Assembly: GCA_023362775.1 (NCBI GenBank)
Contig: JALMGJ010000063.1
Span: forward strand, 124,001-188,000
Reading direction: 5' to 3'
Source: Charina bottae
Taxonomy: Eukaryota > Chordata > Lepidosauria > Squamata > Charinaidae
Length of the DNA: 64,000 nucleotides
The position numbers and the translations under genes are program-made. Positions 21,447 to 33,705 of this stretch are shown piece after piece. The notes beneath the pieces were generated by a model, which made no database searches, was not told the DNA's origin, and saw only the letters and a list, made by a program, of their open reading frames with translations. Within the stretch, counting starts at the first letter, position 1. Each line of letters opens with the position of its first letter.

Positions 21447-22652
21447 ATGAATAAAGCAAATTCATGGAAGACAGTAAATTAGTTATGGAAATGAGATGTA
21501 ATTCTTATCATTATCATCATTATTTTAAATGTGTATGTCACCTAGCTCTCAACAACTCTGGGCAGTTATCTATGCTTGGTATATATCTCTGAATACCAGG
21601 AGCTTGGGTCAGCCGTTGACTGCATTCACTGCATACCAGCTTTCAAAACACATCATTTGAAACAGAATACTGGACTAGAACTACCAGATCCAGGCTGCAA
21701 AAATCCAGGTAACCCAAGCTTTCTTTGCTGCCATTTCTTGGTCATTTCAGATTTTGGCCGCTTTATGCTGGACTAGACAAGCCTTGCATCTGCCTTAGAG
21801 AGTACATTCACATCTCCTCCTGAAACAAGCAGAGGAAGTGTGAGGGATCACAAATGCACATGCTTCTGCCCCACCTGTTTCTCCGTGTTTATTTACTTAA
21901 CTCTCTAGTTCCTGAATGATATGGAGAGCCTCCATGGAGAGGAGGGGCCCTCTACTACAAGTGGGTGCCCTCTAACATGGAACATGACACCAGGGGGCAG
22001 AACTAGCATGCTGGTCCCCATTCTCCCTGATTGCAGGGTGTCATTTGCTGTTTTGTATCACTCCTAGAGAAAACTCATCTCCATGTGTATTGCAGGAGCT
22101 CCTTCACTGATTTGCATTCTATGCAAGTTTGATCCACCCTTCCAGAGTGGTACTGCTGGCTTAATGTGCTTCTGTAACAACTGAGCAAACTGTGAAGTTA
22201 AAAGACCCAAAAAATAGAGCTAATATAACAACAGAACTGCAGAGCCACACTCTGCATGATTAATATAAAGATTATTGCAGCAAGGTTACTCCAGATGATA
22301 TTACAAATCCTCAGTGACAGGCCCAGCACATTCCTGGATGTGCTTCCCTCTGGGTCTCCTCACTGTTGTTCCGGTGTCCCCTAAACCAGCAAGCTTATCA
22401 GATGGCAGGCAGAGTAGCAGAAAGAGGCTGCTGGAGCCTGATGCTTCCATCAGCTTTGGGCCTTCAAAGCAGAAATGTTGGGGCCAACTTATGCTTTGAG
22501 AAGGTAACACATTTTCTTTTCCTTTAAGAGCCTAATGCTCAGCAGAGGCTGTGGGGACCACCATCTTCTTCCCTTGAAATACCTTGGACCCAAATGTAGC
22601 ATCGCTATGCTGAGGTGGAGCCCTGAGATATTTGCCCAGCCCAGGCCTTGTA
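21447..22652. other. unannotated spacer
   Basis: A possible eroded LINE tail lies near 21535-21575 (cacctagctctcaacaact). Otherwise nothing recognised. Confidence 0.4.
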
Positions 22653-22660
22653 GTATATAG

Positions 22661-22751
22661 CAGTGTTTCTCAACCTTGGCAACATGCTGGCTGGGGAATT
22701 CTGGGAGTTGAAGTCCACACAGCTTGAACTTGCCAAGGTTGAGAAACACTG
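22661..22751. mobile_element. palindromic hAT MITE, copy 1
   Basis: 91 bp with long terminal inverted repeats cagtgtttctcaaccttggc and gccaaggttgagaaacactg. Flanks gtatatag and ctatatag match at seven of eight bases. It is the same family as 58213-58282 and 61748-61839. Confidence 0.85.
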
Positions 22752-22759
22752 CTATATAG

Positions 22760-23205
22760 TCATATGAATGTGTATGTGGGTATGTAGTCATTCACTCTTC
22801 TATCCACATGTGTATCTCCCTTGCCATTCATGGGCCCTAGCATTAACCTCATGCTGGATGCTGGATGCTCAAGATTCATTTTGCTGGCACAATGGTGGCT
22901 CATATCATTCAAAGAATTTGCTTTCCCCCCCCCCCCAGAAATTGCAGAAATTCAAAGCTGTTTTGAAAAAACAGGTTAATCTATGGGTTCAGATGTCAAA
23001 TGCAATTCTATAGCAAAAAAATAAGGAAATTACATATAAAGGTTCCTGCCTTAATTTACATTCCATGTCAATTCCAGTAGACTCATTCTATTCCCTATGC
23101 AAACCGTCTATTCCTTGGCTGTGTTGCCACAGATGCTCACATGAGTCAAACACACACATGCAAATCCATGTACGTGGAAAATGAAACCAGCATTAGGCAG
23201 GTTCT
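22760..23205. other. unannotated spacer
   Basis: Only a poly-C run near 22926-22937 stands out. Confidence 0.5.
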
Positions 23206-24709
23206 AGCTGAGTTTGTTTTCTTTTTTTTTTAGTTAAACTTTATTGATTTTCAGGGTATAGATAAAATACAAAATAGAAACTACAGAAAAGCATGAAAAT
23301 AGAACGAAAAAAAGAAGAAGAAAAAACTATAAAGTGCGACTTTCGCTTCCGGGTGTCGAGCTGAGCAGAGCGCTGAAATGAGGCTCCGTGCTTCGTTTCC
23401 ACGGTTTCCAAATAGCGGCGATTAACAAGGAAGAGAATCGCCGGAAAATCACCCTTGGAGAAAGGGGGAGCAAGAGATTTACCACAAGGGCTGCCGGATT
23501 TTGCTGCTCTCTGCAGATCCCCGTTTCCACTGCGGGAAAATGCAGATTGAGCGGCGAAAGGTGGCTGGGCATTATCAACAAGCTCTTTGAAAACCGCGAA
23601 GCTGGAAAGTTAAGTAGCTCTCTACTCGACCTTTTAGTTGCACTATTTAGTTTTCTTTTAAATGTTAATTGCCTAATTAAGCGCTAAGATTTATCTCTGG
23701 ACTTGTTAAATAATTGCTAGAAGTGGTTTTTTCTTTCCTGTCAAAGACTGTTAAAAAGTGGGAAGGAAAGTTAATTGACTTTACCAAGAAGGAAGGTGAT
23801 CTGCCTATTATTCTCACTTTTACTTGGATTTAAAGTTTCTACTTATTGGCTACTATATATATATATTTTACTTTGGGAATATTCTATTTTAATTTTGTTT
23901 CTACATGGAATAATCAATATTCTGCCTTCTATTCTTCCTGGTGAAGATTGTTGGGAAAGAGAAGTGAAAGTGACTTTTACTACTATTTCAGTTTGGCTTG
24001 AGTTTCTTACATATGGACAATTATTGGTACTTCTCTTTTTTGTTCTTTGGAATACTATATGAAAGCCTGGATTTAAATGGAGTGAATAATACTTTATTTT
24101 TTAAGACCTTGATGTTGAGATTGCTGCCTGAAAAAGAAAAAAAAGAACCCTATTAAATATTCTTTTATATATACAAGTTCCTCTTTTTCTTTCTGAACTT
24201 TGAACTCTGTTTGGATTTATTTTTCTGAAAAAGTCAAGTTATTTAACGTTTAATTTGGATTATTGGATTATGATATGGAAAGTAGAGGCTTTTTTATATG
24301 TTTCTATCAACATCTTTCCTTTTTGACTTGTGGTTGGATTGAAGAATTACAAGTGGGAAGGAGAAATCCTGGGAATATTTACTATTCTTATCTTTGATTT
24401 TGACTACAGGAGAACAAAAAGTCCTAGGCTTTTATCTTGGGTGTTTGAAACACTGTGGACTTTTATATATAAGGGATTATAAATGAACTAAGAGGAAAAA
24501 TTTTAAAGGAGCCTATTTGAAATTTTTTTCTAGTTCTTTCTTTTTTTTTTTTCTTAACCTTTTGGATATTTGTTTTTTCACCTTTTCTTTTTTCTTTTTA
24601 TTACCTGTAAAAAAAATATTAATTTTTCCCCCCCTTTTTTAAATAATTATTGTTGTTATATGGTGCTTTTTCCCCCTTTTCTCCCTTTTTTCTTCTTTTT
24701 TGCAGGGCT

Positions 24710-25744
24710 ATGGCGTCTTTGGGAACGAGACGGGCGGAGAAGGAGAAGAAGAAGGAGACTGGAGGATCACCTATTGATTCTGCTACACCTGCTACATCTG
24801 CCTCAGAAACTTTATTACCAGAAATGAAAAAGATATTAGAAGCTGTTGCAGCAATAAATAAGAAAATGGATGATCAGAATACAGCAATAAATAAGAAAAT
24901 GGATGACTCCACGAAGCAGATGGAAGATCAGATTACAGCATTAGACAAAAAAATGGACGATATGAAGAAAGAAATAACCCGAGAGATTAAACAAGACTTT
25001 AAAAAAGAAATTCAAACAGTCAAGGAAGTGGTCAATTCTCTGTCAGGAGAACTTAAAGATACGCAAAGCCAGATGCAAAAATTAGAAGATAAATCAGAAT
25101 ATGCTATTAAAGAGATTGAACATAATCTAGATATCACAGCTTTAGCAGAAATGAGAGAGAAAGAGCACATCTTGAGATTTAGAGCAGTTCCAGAACAAGT
25201 AGATGAAAATGTGAGAGAAAGGATGATTTTTGAATTGGCTAAATTTCTGGAGACAAGAGAACAAGATTTAGATTTGGAGATAGACAAGATATTCAGAGTA
25301 AACTCACGTTACGCTAAGGAAAGAAAAGTCCCTAGAGACATATTGATATATTTTGTAAGAAAAGTGACAAAAGAGCAAATCTTAAGGAAACATTATAATA
25401 CTAGATTAAACATAGAAGGGAAGGAAATAATTCTATTAAAATAAATTCCCTTGAGAATATTAAGGAAAAGAAAAGACTATTCTTTCCTTACAGACAAATT
25501 AAGGCAACATAGTATTTCATTCAGATGGGAAAAATTGGAAGGCGTATCGTTTGAGTTCAAAGGACAGAGATTCAAAATAACTTCCATTTTAAAAGCAAAA
25601 GCTTTTTTAGAGAAATACAAGAAAGAAATGGGTTTACCAGAAGGAGAATTGACAAAAGGAGGAGAAACATCGAAAGACAAAGAGAAGACTGAAGATCTAT
25701 CTGAGAAAGGAGCTACAGGTGTGGACTTAACAAAGGGATTTTAA
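24710..25744 (+). pseudogene. L1 ORF1 (RNA-binding chaperone), one nonsense codon
   Basis: The ATG at 24710 opens MASLGTRRAEKEKKK, preceded by a pyrimidine-rich leader. The frame runs to a TAA at 25442-25444 and then continues in the same phase to 25744, so a single nonsense codon separates two parts of one protein of about 344 codons. Residues about 35-120 are a coiled coil with repeated INKKMDD-type heptads (trimerisation). About 140-245 is the RRM-like part, and the rest, beyond the stop, is the C-terminal domain (FLTDKLRQHSISFRWEKLEG). In L1s this protein coats the LINE RNA. Confidence 0.88.
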
Positions 25745-25758
25745 AGAATAAAACACCA

Positions 25759-28700
25759 ATGGAACTTAAATATCTGACATGGAACATTAATGGAGCTAAT
25801 GCTCCACAGAAAAGAAGAAAGATATTTCATTTTTTGAAAAAACAGAAATTGGACATAAGTTGTTTACAAGAGACTCATATTTGTAAAAAAGATACTAAAT
25901 ATTTGATTCAAAAACAGCTTGGAGAAGAATTTATTTCGGCTGGATATAAAAAAACTAAAGGGGTAGTCTTATATGTACAACCAAAGTTAAACCCAAAATT
26001 GATATTAGCTGATGAAGAGGGTCGATACATTGTAGTAGAAACTAACATACGAGGAACTAAAACACTGATAGTTGGACTTTATGCACCGAATATGGATAAA
26101 GGAGTATTTTATAAAAACCTGATGGATAAACTTTTGGACTTAACGTATGACAATTGGTGTTTCATGGGGGATTGGAATGGGGTAATTTACCCCAGACTGG
26201 ATAGACAGTCACAAAAAGAAGTGAAGCAAACACAGGGAAAATTGCCACAAACATTTTTCGACTTGAAAGAGATGTTGGAGTTACAAGACATTTGGAGATG
26301 TATGAATGGGACTTCCAGAGAATTTACATATTATTCAGAGAGATTTAAATCACATTCTAGAATAGATATGATCTTGATATCTAAAAATTTGATGATGGAT
26401 ATTAACAAAGTTGATATATTACCTAAGACTTTATCAGATCATAATCCAGTAATGTTGACTCTTAAAGGGAAACGGAATGTATTTAGATGGAGATTGAATG
26501 AGTCGCTACTACGGAATAATGATGTAGTTGATGTATGCAAAAAAAAAATTAAGAGAATATTTTCAATTTAATTTGAACAAAGGGACTAATATTCAAACTG
26601 TATGGGAAGCCAGCAAAGCATATATGAGGGGTTATTTTATTCAATACAATGCTCAAATGAGGAAGAAAAAACAAAAAAGAATTCAATTGATTTTAGATGA
26701 AATTAAAAGTAAAGAGTTAGATTTGAGAGATAAACCAATGGATGACACTTTGCTCACTCAAATTAAATTCTTACAAAAGCAAATATCAATGATATTAACT
26801 CAAGAGATAGAGACTCAAATGAAATTTACAAAACAAAAATATTTTGAACATGCAAATAAACCAGATAGATGGCTGGCTTATAACTTGAGGAAACAAAGAC
26901 AAAAGAATTTGATTACTAATATTCAACATGAAGGAAAAATTTTGGTGAATAATATGGATATTCAAAAAGCCTTTCATGACTATTATTCTAAATTATATAA
27001 AAAACAAGATGTCAACTTGGATGAGATTGAAGAATATTTAAACAAATAAAAATTAACTGTTCTTAATGACCAACAAAGATTGACATTAAACAATGTTATA
27101 ACAAAAGAAGAATTGACAAAAGCTTTTAAGAAAATTAGTAGTGGAAAAGCTCCTGGACCAGATGGATTGTCAGCAGCCTATTATAAATGTTTTGAAGAGG
27201 ATTTATGTCTACCTTTGCAGAAGACTATGAATTCTATTTTGGAAACAGGAACTATGCCTGAAACCTGGAAAGAAGCACACATAACATTGATCCCCAAAGA
27301 ACAACAGGATTTAACATTAACTAAAAATTACAGACCAATATCTCTATTGAATAATGATTATAAGATATTCACAACGATATTAGCAGAAAGAATGAAGAAT
27401 ATACTTAAGGATTTTATTCATCAAGACCAAGCTGGTTTTCTACCCAAGAGGCAAATACGAGACAATGTTCGAAATATATTAGATGTAATTGAATATTTGG
27501 AACAACACTATGATAAACAAGCTGCCTTGATATTTATTGATGCGGAAAAAGCTTTTGACAACTTAAATTGGCTTTTTATGTTTAAAGTACTGGAAAATAT
27601 GAATTTTGGAGGAAATTTTATAAAATGGATTAAATCAATATATACTCCACAATTTGCCAAAATAATTGTTAATGGAGAATTTAGTAAGCCATGTGAAATC
27701 CAAAAAGGTACTAGACAAGGTTGTCCATTATCTCCACTTTTGTTTATACTGGTATTAGAGGTTTTACTTAGAGATATTAGACAGGATGATGGTATCCATG
27801 GTATCAAAGTTAAAAAAGATTATAAACTAAGAGCCTTTGCTGACGACCTAGTCATTACCTTGGAAAATCCACTAGAAGGAATTGAAATATTAATACAGAA
27901 ATTAAAAGACTTTGGGTCGCTAGCAGGGTTTAAAATGAATTTACAGAAGACAAAAGTTTTGACTAAAAATATGGATTACCACCAACAAGAGAAATTGAAA
28001 GAAATAACAGGATATTCAATGGAAGAAAAAGTAAAATATTTGGGAGTATACTTAACAACTAAAAATGTTAAATTGTTGAAGAATAACTATATTCCACTTT
28101 GGATGGATATTAAGAAAGATTTGGAACATTGGGAAAAACTGCAATTATCATTATTAGGTAGAATTTCAGCAATCAAAATGAATGTTTTGCCAAGAATTTT
28201 ATATCTTTTTCAAACACTACCTATATTGGCATCAGAAGAACCTTTCAAACAATGGCAGCGATATATTTCTAAGTTTATTTGGCAAGGGAAAAAACCAAGG
28301 ATAAAATATAAAGTCTTGCAAGATTCAAAGGAAAGAGGTGGACTGGGTTTACCGGATCTGAAATTATATTATGCTGCTTGCTGTTTGGTATGGATAAAAG
28401 AATGGATAGTTTTGAAAAATGAAAAATTATTGAATTTGGAGGGACATGAATTAAGATACGGATGGCATGGATATTTGTGGTACGACAAAGTGAAAGTTAA
28501 TGTGGATTTTAAAAATCATTATATTAGAAGATCTTTATTAAGAATTTGGAATAAATATAAATTAATTTTATGTTACAAAAGACCTTTATGGATTTCTACA
28601 CAAGAAGCATTTTATAGAACAGAAGTAAGAGTTAAAGATAAATGGTTGACTTACAAAGATCTTTTAAAAAAAGAACAAGGACAATATAAAACTAAATCAA

Positions 28701-29517
28701 AAGAAGAATTGGCCTCTGAAGGATATACTTTCCAATGGCTTTCATATATGCAACTTGTAGAAAAATTTAAATCAGACAAAAAAGACCTTGAATTTGAACA
28801 AAATAAATCGGAATTTGAGATACAACTATGTGAGACAGATGACCATTTAATTGCCAAAATGTATAAATTATTGTTAAAAGGTGAAATGGTAGAGGAACAA
28901 GTTAAAGATTGTATGATTAAATGGGCAAAAAATATTGGTCATAATATTCAAATGCAACAATGGGAAGATATGTGGACTAAAGGATTAAAATTTACTCTGT
29001 GTTATAATTCGAAGGAAAATTTCTACAAAATGATGTACAGATGGTATATGACCCCACAAAAGTTAGCTAAAATGTACGGGAATGTACCCAACTTATGTTG
29101 GAAATGTAAAAAAAAAGAGGGGTCATTTTATCATATGTGGTGGACTTGTGAGATTGCTAAGAAATTTTGGACTCAGATACATTCATTGATGCAAAATATT
29201 TTACAATATTTTGTAATTGTAAACCAGAATTATTTTTATTGGGAATAACAGAAGAACAAATAGGAAAGAAATTTACAAGAATTATGCAATATATGGTTAC
29301 AGCAGCAAGACTTATATATGCACAAAATTGGAAAAACCAGACTATACCTACAATACAGGACTGGATGTTAAAAGTAATGGAAATGGCAGAAAACGATAAA
29401 TTGACATGTTTATTAAAAGAAAATACAAATTATTATTTTCTTAAAGAGTGGAAACCATTAATGGACTATTTACAAAATGCAGGAGGGGTAAAGCTTATAT
29501 GGGGTTTTGAAGATTAA
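25759..29517 (+). pseudogene. L1 ORF2 (endonuclease, reverse transcriptase, Cys-rich C-terminus), broken
   Basis: An apurinic-type endonuclease lies at 25759-26450, with motifs YLTWNINGAN, CLQETH, GDWNG, RIDMILIS and LSDHNPVML. A frameshift falls in the A10 run at 26539-26548, and an in-frame TAA at 27047-27049. The RT lies in 27080-28300, with GKAPGPDGL, YRPISLLN, GFLPKRQIRDN, AEKAFDN, GTRQGCPLSPLL and catalytic FADD. A CCHC motif (CWKCKKKEGSFYHMWWTC) is near 29100-29155. A second frameshift occurs around 29190-29245, and the protein ends in the other phase at 29517. All domains are present in order, so the copy is recent but dead. Confidence 0.9.
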
Positions 29518-29793
29518 AATATACATAAATTGATATATTAGACAGGAAATGCTCTACAATGTTATATATAGACCTAGCATTTAAGAGACTATTTTTTAAA
29601 TCACTATGACCAGAGATAAATCGGAAGTTCTAATTTCTATGTTTCATCCTTCTCTTTTTCTAGTTACTTTACTACACTTTTTTCTTTCTTTCTTTGATTT
29701 GTATTTCTATTTCTCTTTCCTTTTCAACCTTTTATCTATGTATATTTAAAATTCAATAAAATATATTAAAAAAAAGAAAAAACTATAAAGTGC

Positions 29794-29945
29794 AAATAGA
29801 CAGAAAACAAAGACGAAAAAATGACTTCCGACTTTCTCCAATACAGATATAGATAAATTTACAAAAATAATCTCTTACCAATGATTAAACCATAGTAACA
29901 TTATTTCTATTAAAATAAACCAATTAATCATTAAAACCCAATGTG
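29794..29945 (-). mobile_element. 3' part of the older minus-strand L1
   Basis: Non-coding L1 3'UTR sequence (minus strand), continuing at 23337-23223 on the other side of the younger L1. It contains a caggaag/cggaagt-type stretch comparable with the younger L1's 3'UTR. The switch to gypsy occurs at about 29946-29961, beside a short palindrome (atgtgatgatctcacatcac). Confidence 0.65.
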
Positions 29946-29960
29946 ATGATCTCACATCAC

Positions 29961-31335
29961 ATAAACTGATGTGGAACACAGGATGTACTCTACGAAGATT
30001 TTTTGGCAAGTCTAACTGAGCGGCCACAGGGTTGATCACTTTCACAATAGGAAAAGGCCCAATAAACTTAGGACCCAGCTTTTTGGAAGGCTGAGTTGAT
30101 TTCAAATGTTTTGTAGACAAATAAACCTTTTCCCCTACTACGAAGGGCCATTCTGGGGTTCGTTTACGATCAGCAAAGGTCTTGTAAGAGTCTTTAGCTT
30201 CTTGCAAGATTTTCAGCATCACAGGCCAATTCGATCGTATTTTTGTAATCCATTAATCTGCCAATACAGGATCAGAAGGCTGAATCAGGGCAGGGTCAGG
30301 CAGTTCTGGAATAGGGACAAAGTCTTGACCAGTGGCCACTTTAAATGGGGAAAATCCAGTGCTTTGATGAACAGCATTATTATAGGCCACCTCAGCAAAG
30401 GGCAACAACTCCACCCAATTGTCTTGCTGATGACTGATATAACAACATAAATACTGCTCTAATACGGAGTTAAGCCATTCGCAAGCCCCGTTCCCCTGGG
30501 GGTGATGCCTGCTAGTAAGCCCATGATCAGTTCCAATTTTAAAAATGATTTCCAAAATTTGGCGGTAAACTGACTTCCGCGGTCGCTGATAATCCGCAAG
30601 GGGGCGCCATGCGCTCAGTAGATGTGTACAATGAATAACTTTGCTAGTTGACCAGCAGATGGCAACCCTTTACAAGGAATAAAATGGGCTTGCTTGGAAA
30701 ACAGATCAGTCACTACCCATATTACAGTTTTGCCTTTACTCTCAGGTAAGTCCACGATGAAATCCATTGAAATTTGCTTCCATGGGCTCGTTGGCTCAGC
30801 CACTGTTTGTAACAGTCCCACAGGTTTTCCTGGCGCCTTTTTCATGGAGGCACAGACATGACACGATAATACATACTGTTTAACATCTTTCCTCAAAGTT
30901 GGCCACCAAAATTGCCTTCTGACCAAATGTAAAGTTTTTACAAACCCAAAATGTCCAGCAACTTTACTATCATGACAATGTTGTAAAATAGCTTTTCTCA
31001 GTTTCAGGAACATATAGTCTGTCTCCACTCCACCACACCCCATTAGTCTCTGTTAAAGTTTGTTTGTGAGCTTTCCACCAATCATCATTCACCATAGCTT
31101 CCTGAAGTTCTTTTTCTAAGGAAGGTTCACATGGGGGCTGTTGTTGTTTGGCTTGGCGTCGAGTGAGGGCAACCTTCCCTTCTAACTGTACAGGTAAAGG
31201 TGAAGGGGCACCCTCAGAACCAGGCTCCTCCTGGTTTGATAATCCCAATTGCTGTGGAGACATTACTGTAGATACCACTTGTTCCATTTGAGTGTCATGT
31301 TGCGGTAATCTAGACAAGGCATCTGCTAAAAAGTT
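29961..31335 (-). pseudogene. gypsy integrase region, broken
   Basis: Pieces read on the minus strand: an RNase H C-terminal linker (31335-30970), the integrase HHCC finger and the core start (31043-30615; HCHDSKVAGHFG, CHVCASMKKA, WKQISMDFIVDLP). A stop codon follows near 30615. The remaining core (30555-30253; HPQGNGACEWLNSVLEQYL with the catalytic E) lies in another phase. The C-terminal part (30222-29962; GPFPIVKVI, LRRVHPVFHISL) resembles the end of gypsy integrases before any chromodomain. The frame breaks mean no functional integrase. Confidence 0.82.
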
Positions 31336-32275
31336 GTTTGGGGGCAGTTGCTAATATGATGTCCCTCTTTGCCGCATTTAAAGCACAAGCCCCTTTTGGC
31401 TCTGCATTCTTTTTCCTCCTCCCAAGCCTTTGCTCTGAACGGTTTCTTTGCCTGGGGTTGTCCCAGCGGTTTTTTCCCGGAACTCTGCAGCTTTTTATAC
31501 GATCTCAGTCTTAATTGGGTGCTCTCTGCTTTGCCTGCTAATTGGACCCATTCTTCTAGGGTGTCTGGGTCCCCTCTCCCCGCTGCCATTTCCAGAATCT
31601 CAGGTTTCAATCCCATCTGAAAAGATTCTACCTGAAAAGATTCAGGGCAGCCAGGGACCATGCTTATAAGTTTTTTAAACTCCATAGCATATTCTGCGAC
31701 AGTCCGGTTTCCCTGACTTAGTTGTTGCAGTTGCACCCTAGCTGACATTTTAGATAGCGTATCTTCAAATCTCCATCTCAATGCTAACATAAAGCTGTTA
31801 AAAGTTAATAGCTCAGGAGCCTTTGAGTCATGCAACGCCACCAGCCATAAAGCAGCCTCTCCTTCTAGGAAACTTGAGACATACCTCACTTTGGCCTCTT
31901 CATTCAGGAAAGAGCTCTCAAACTCCTCCATAAAACCCCTGACATGGGTCATAAAGCAAGCCAACTTCCCTGGGTCACCGTCAAACCGCATTTTCAGTTT
32001 GTTTACTGCAAACACCCTGGCTTGACCCCTTTGTAATCCACTTACGGGAGGTTGTGTCACTTCCAGCTCAGGTTCTGAAGAATCATCCTCTTCTTCCTCG
32101 TCACTAGACATGCCACTCTCCGCTGCTGTGGTCATCAAAGTAGGCTTTAAGTCCACCACTGGCCCCCCTTCCTGCTTTGGAGCCAGGGCCAGTTGCTGCA
32201 CGGATTGAATGAGAGTCTGTAGCTGCTGGCTAATAGTCTCCAGTTCAAAATCAATATGTGCAGTCTTCGCTTCCA
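31333..32275 (-). repeat. second copy of gypsy gag segment
   Basis: 943 bp corresponding to 34896-35838 with almost no differences (one is visible, atgtg against acgtg near 32256). It is joined to RNase H/linker sequence through a shared gtt at 31333-31335 and to integrase sequence through a shared tcca at 32272-32275. It creates a chimeric open frame at 31326-32552, integrase N-terminus followed by gag up to the zinc knuckle. That frame is an artefact of rearrangement. Confidence 0.9.
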
Positions 32276-32844
32276 TTGAAATTTGCTTCCATGGGCTCGT
32301 TGGCTCAGCCACTGTTTGTAACAGTCCCACAGGTTTTCCTGGCGCCTTTTTCATGGAGGCACAGACATGACACGATAATACATACTGTTTAACATCTTTC
32401 CTCAAAGTTGGCCACCAAAATTGCCTTCTGACCAAATGTAAAGTTTTTACAAACCCAAAATGTCCAGCAACTTTACTATCATGACAATGTTGTAAAATAG
32501 CTTTTCTCAGTTTCAGGAACATATAGTCTGTCTCCACTCCACCACACCCCATTAGTCTCTGTTAAAGTTTGTTTGTGAGCTTTCCACCAATCATCATTCA
32601 CCATAGCTTCCTGAAGTTCTTTTTCTAAGGAAGGTTCACATGGGGGCTGTTGTTGTTTGGCTTGGCGTCGAGTGAGGGCAACCTTCCCTTCTAACTGTAC
32701 AGGTAAAGGTGAAGGGGCACCCTCAGAACCAGGCTCCTCCTGGTTTGATAATCCCAATTGCTGTGGAGACATTACTGTAGATACCACTTGTTCCATTTGA
32801 GTGTCATGTTGCGGTAATCTAGACAAGGCATCTGCTAAAAAGTT
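32272..32844 (-). repeat. direct duplication of gypsy linker/integrase start
   Basis: 573 bp repeated at 30763-31335 with a constant offset of 1509 bp. The two copies flank the inserted gag segment. Confidence 0.9.
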
Positions 32845-33705
32845 TTTCCCTGCTGGTAAATACTTCAACGTGAAATTAAACCTACTGAAAAATTCGGCCC
32901 AACGGATTTGTTTAGGATTTAATTTCCGAGGTGTTTTAAGGGCTTCCAAGTTTTTATGGTCAGTAAAGACTTCAAATGGATGTGGAGAACCCTCCAGCAG
33001 ATGTCGCCAGGTAGCTAAAGCATGTCGCACGGCAAAAGCTTCTTTCTCCCAAACCAGCCAACGCTGTTCTGCCTCAGTAAACTTACGAGAAATATATGCA
33101 CAGGGCCTTAATTGATTATTATTGTCTTTTTGCAATAATACATATCCAATTGCGGAGTTTGACGCGTCTGTCTGTATCACAAATGGAATTTCTGGATCAG
33201 GATGTTTTAGAATGGGTTCTGCAGTGAACAGCTGCTTCAATTGTTCAAAAGCCGTTTGGCAAGCTGGCGTCCATTTTAACTTCGTCTGAGGCTTATTTGC
33301 TAATACGCCATCAGCCGATTTCTTTGTTTTTAACATATCCATTAACGGTAACGCTATTTTAGCGAAAGAAGGAATGAATTGGCAATAAAAATTTGCAAAT
33401 CCCAGAAAAGCTTGTAATTGCTTTTTTGTTCTGGGTGTTTCCCACACCAAAACATCTTTAACTTTGGCGGGATCCATTTCTATGCCTTGATGTGATATTC
33501 TGTAACCCAGAAAGTCCAGTTTTTCTTTATGAACTTCACATTTAGACAACTTAACATATAGCTTGTTTTCTAAGAGCTTTTTGAGGACTGATTTTACTAA
33601 TTTTACATGTTGTTCCATGGTCTCTGTGTAGATCAATATATCATCCAAATATACCAATACCCCTTGATATAGGAATTCATGCAGAACCTCATTAATTAAG
33701 CTCAT
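32479..33705 (-). pseudogene. gypsy RT (second half) and RNase H
   Basis: A 408-codon frame. Catalytic YLDD is at about residues 19-22, the thumb region (FLGYRISHQGIEMDP, LQAFLGFANFYCQFI) at about 68-110, RNase H (IQTDASNSAIGYVLLQ, WEKEAFAVRHALATW, FTDHKNLEAL) at about 175-255, then the linker to integrase and a stop at 32479. Its start codon is secondary: a one-base shift in the C7 run at 33718-33724 separates it from the upstream RT half, with a 4-base overlap. Confidence 0.86.

Larger units (their letters stand above)
23338..29773 (+). mobile_element. full-length L1 retrotransposon
   Basis: A 6.4-kb L1 with a perfect 20-bp target duplication, aagaaaaaactataaagtgc, at 23318-23337 and 29774-29793. 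It has a 1.37-kb 5'UTR (23338-24709) that opens with a GC-richer segment, then ORF1, a 14-bp spacer, ORF2, a pyrimidine-rich 3'UTR (29518-29750), an aataaaa signal and a short A-tail. It is broken by one stop in ORF1, and by one stop and two frameshifts in ORF2. The 5'UTR presumably holds the internal pol II promoter. Confidence 0.93.

Noticed and set aside
31326..32552. A 408-codon integrase-gag fusion protein
   Set aside because: Its two halves are exact copies of separate gypsy regions joined at microhomologies, so it is a rearrangement by-product, not an evolved fusion.
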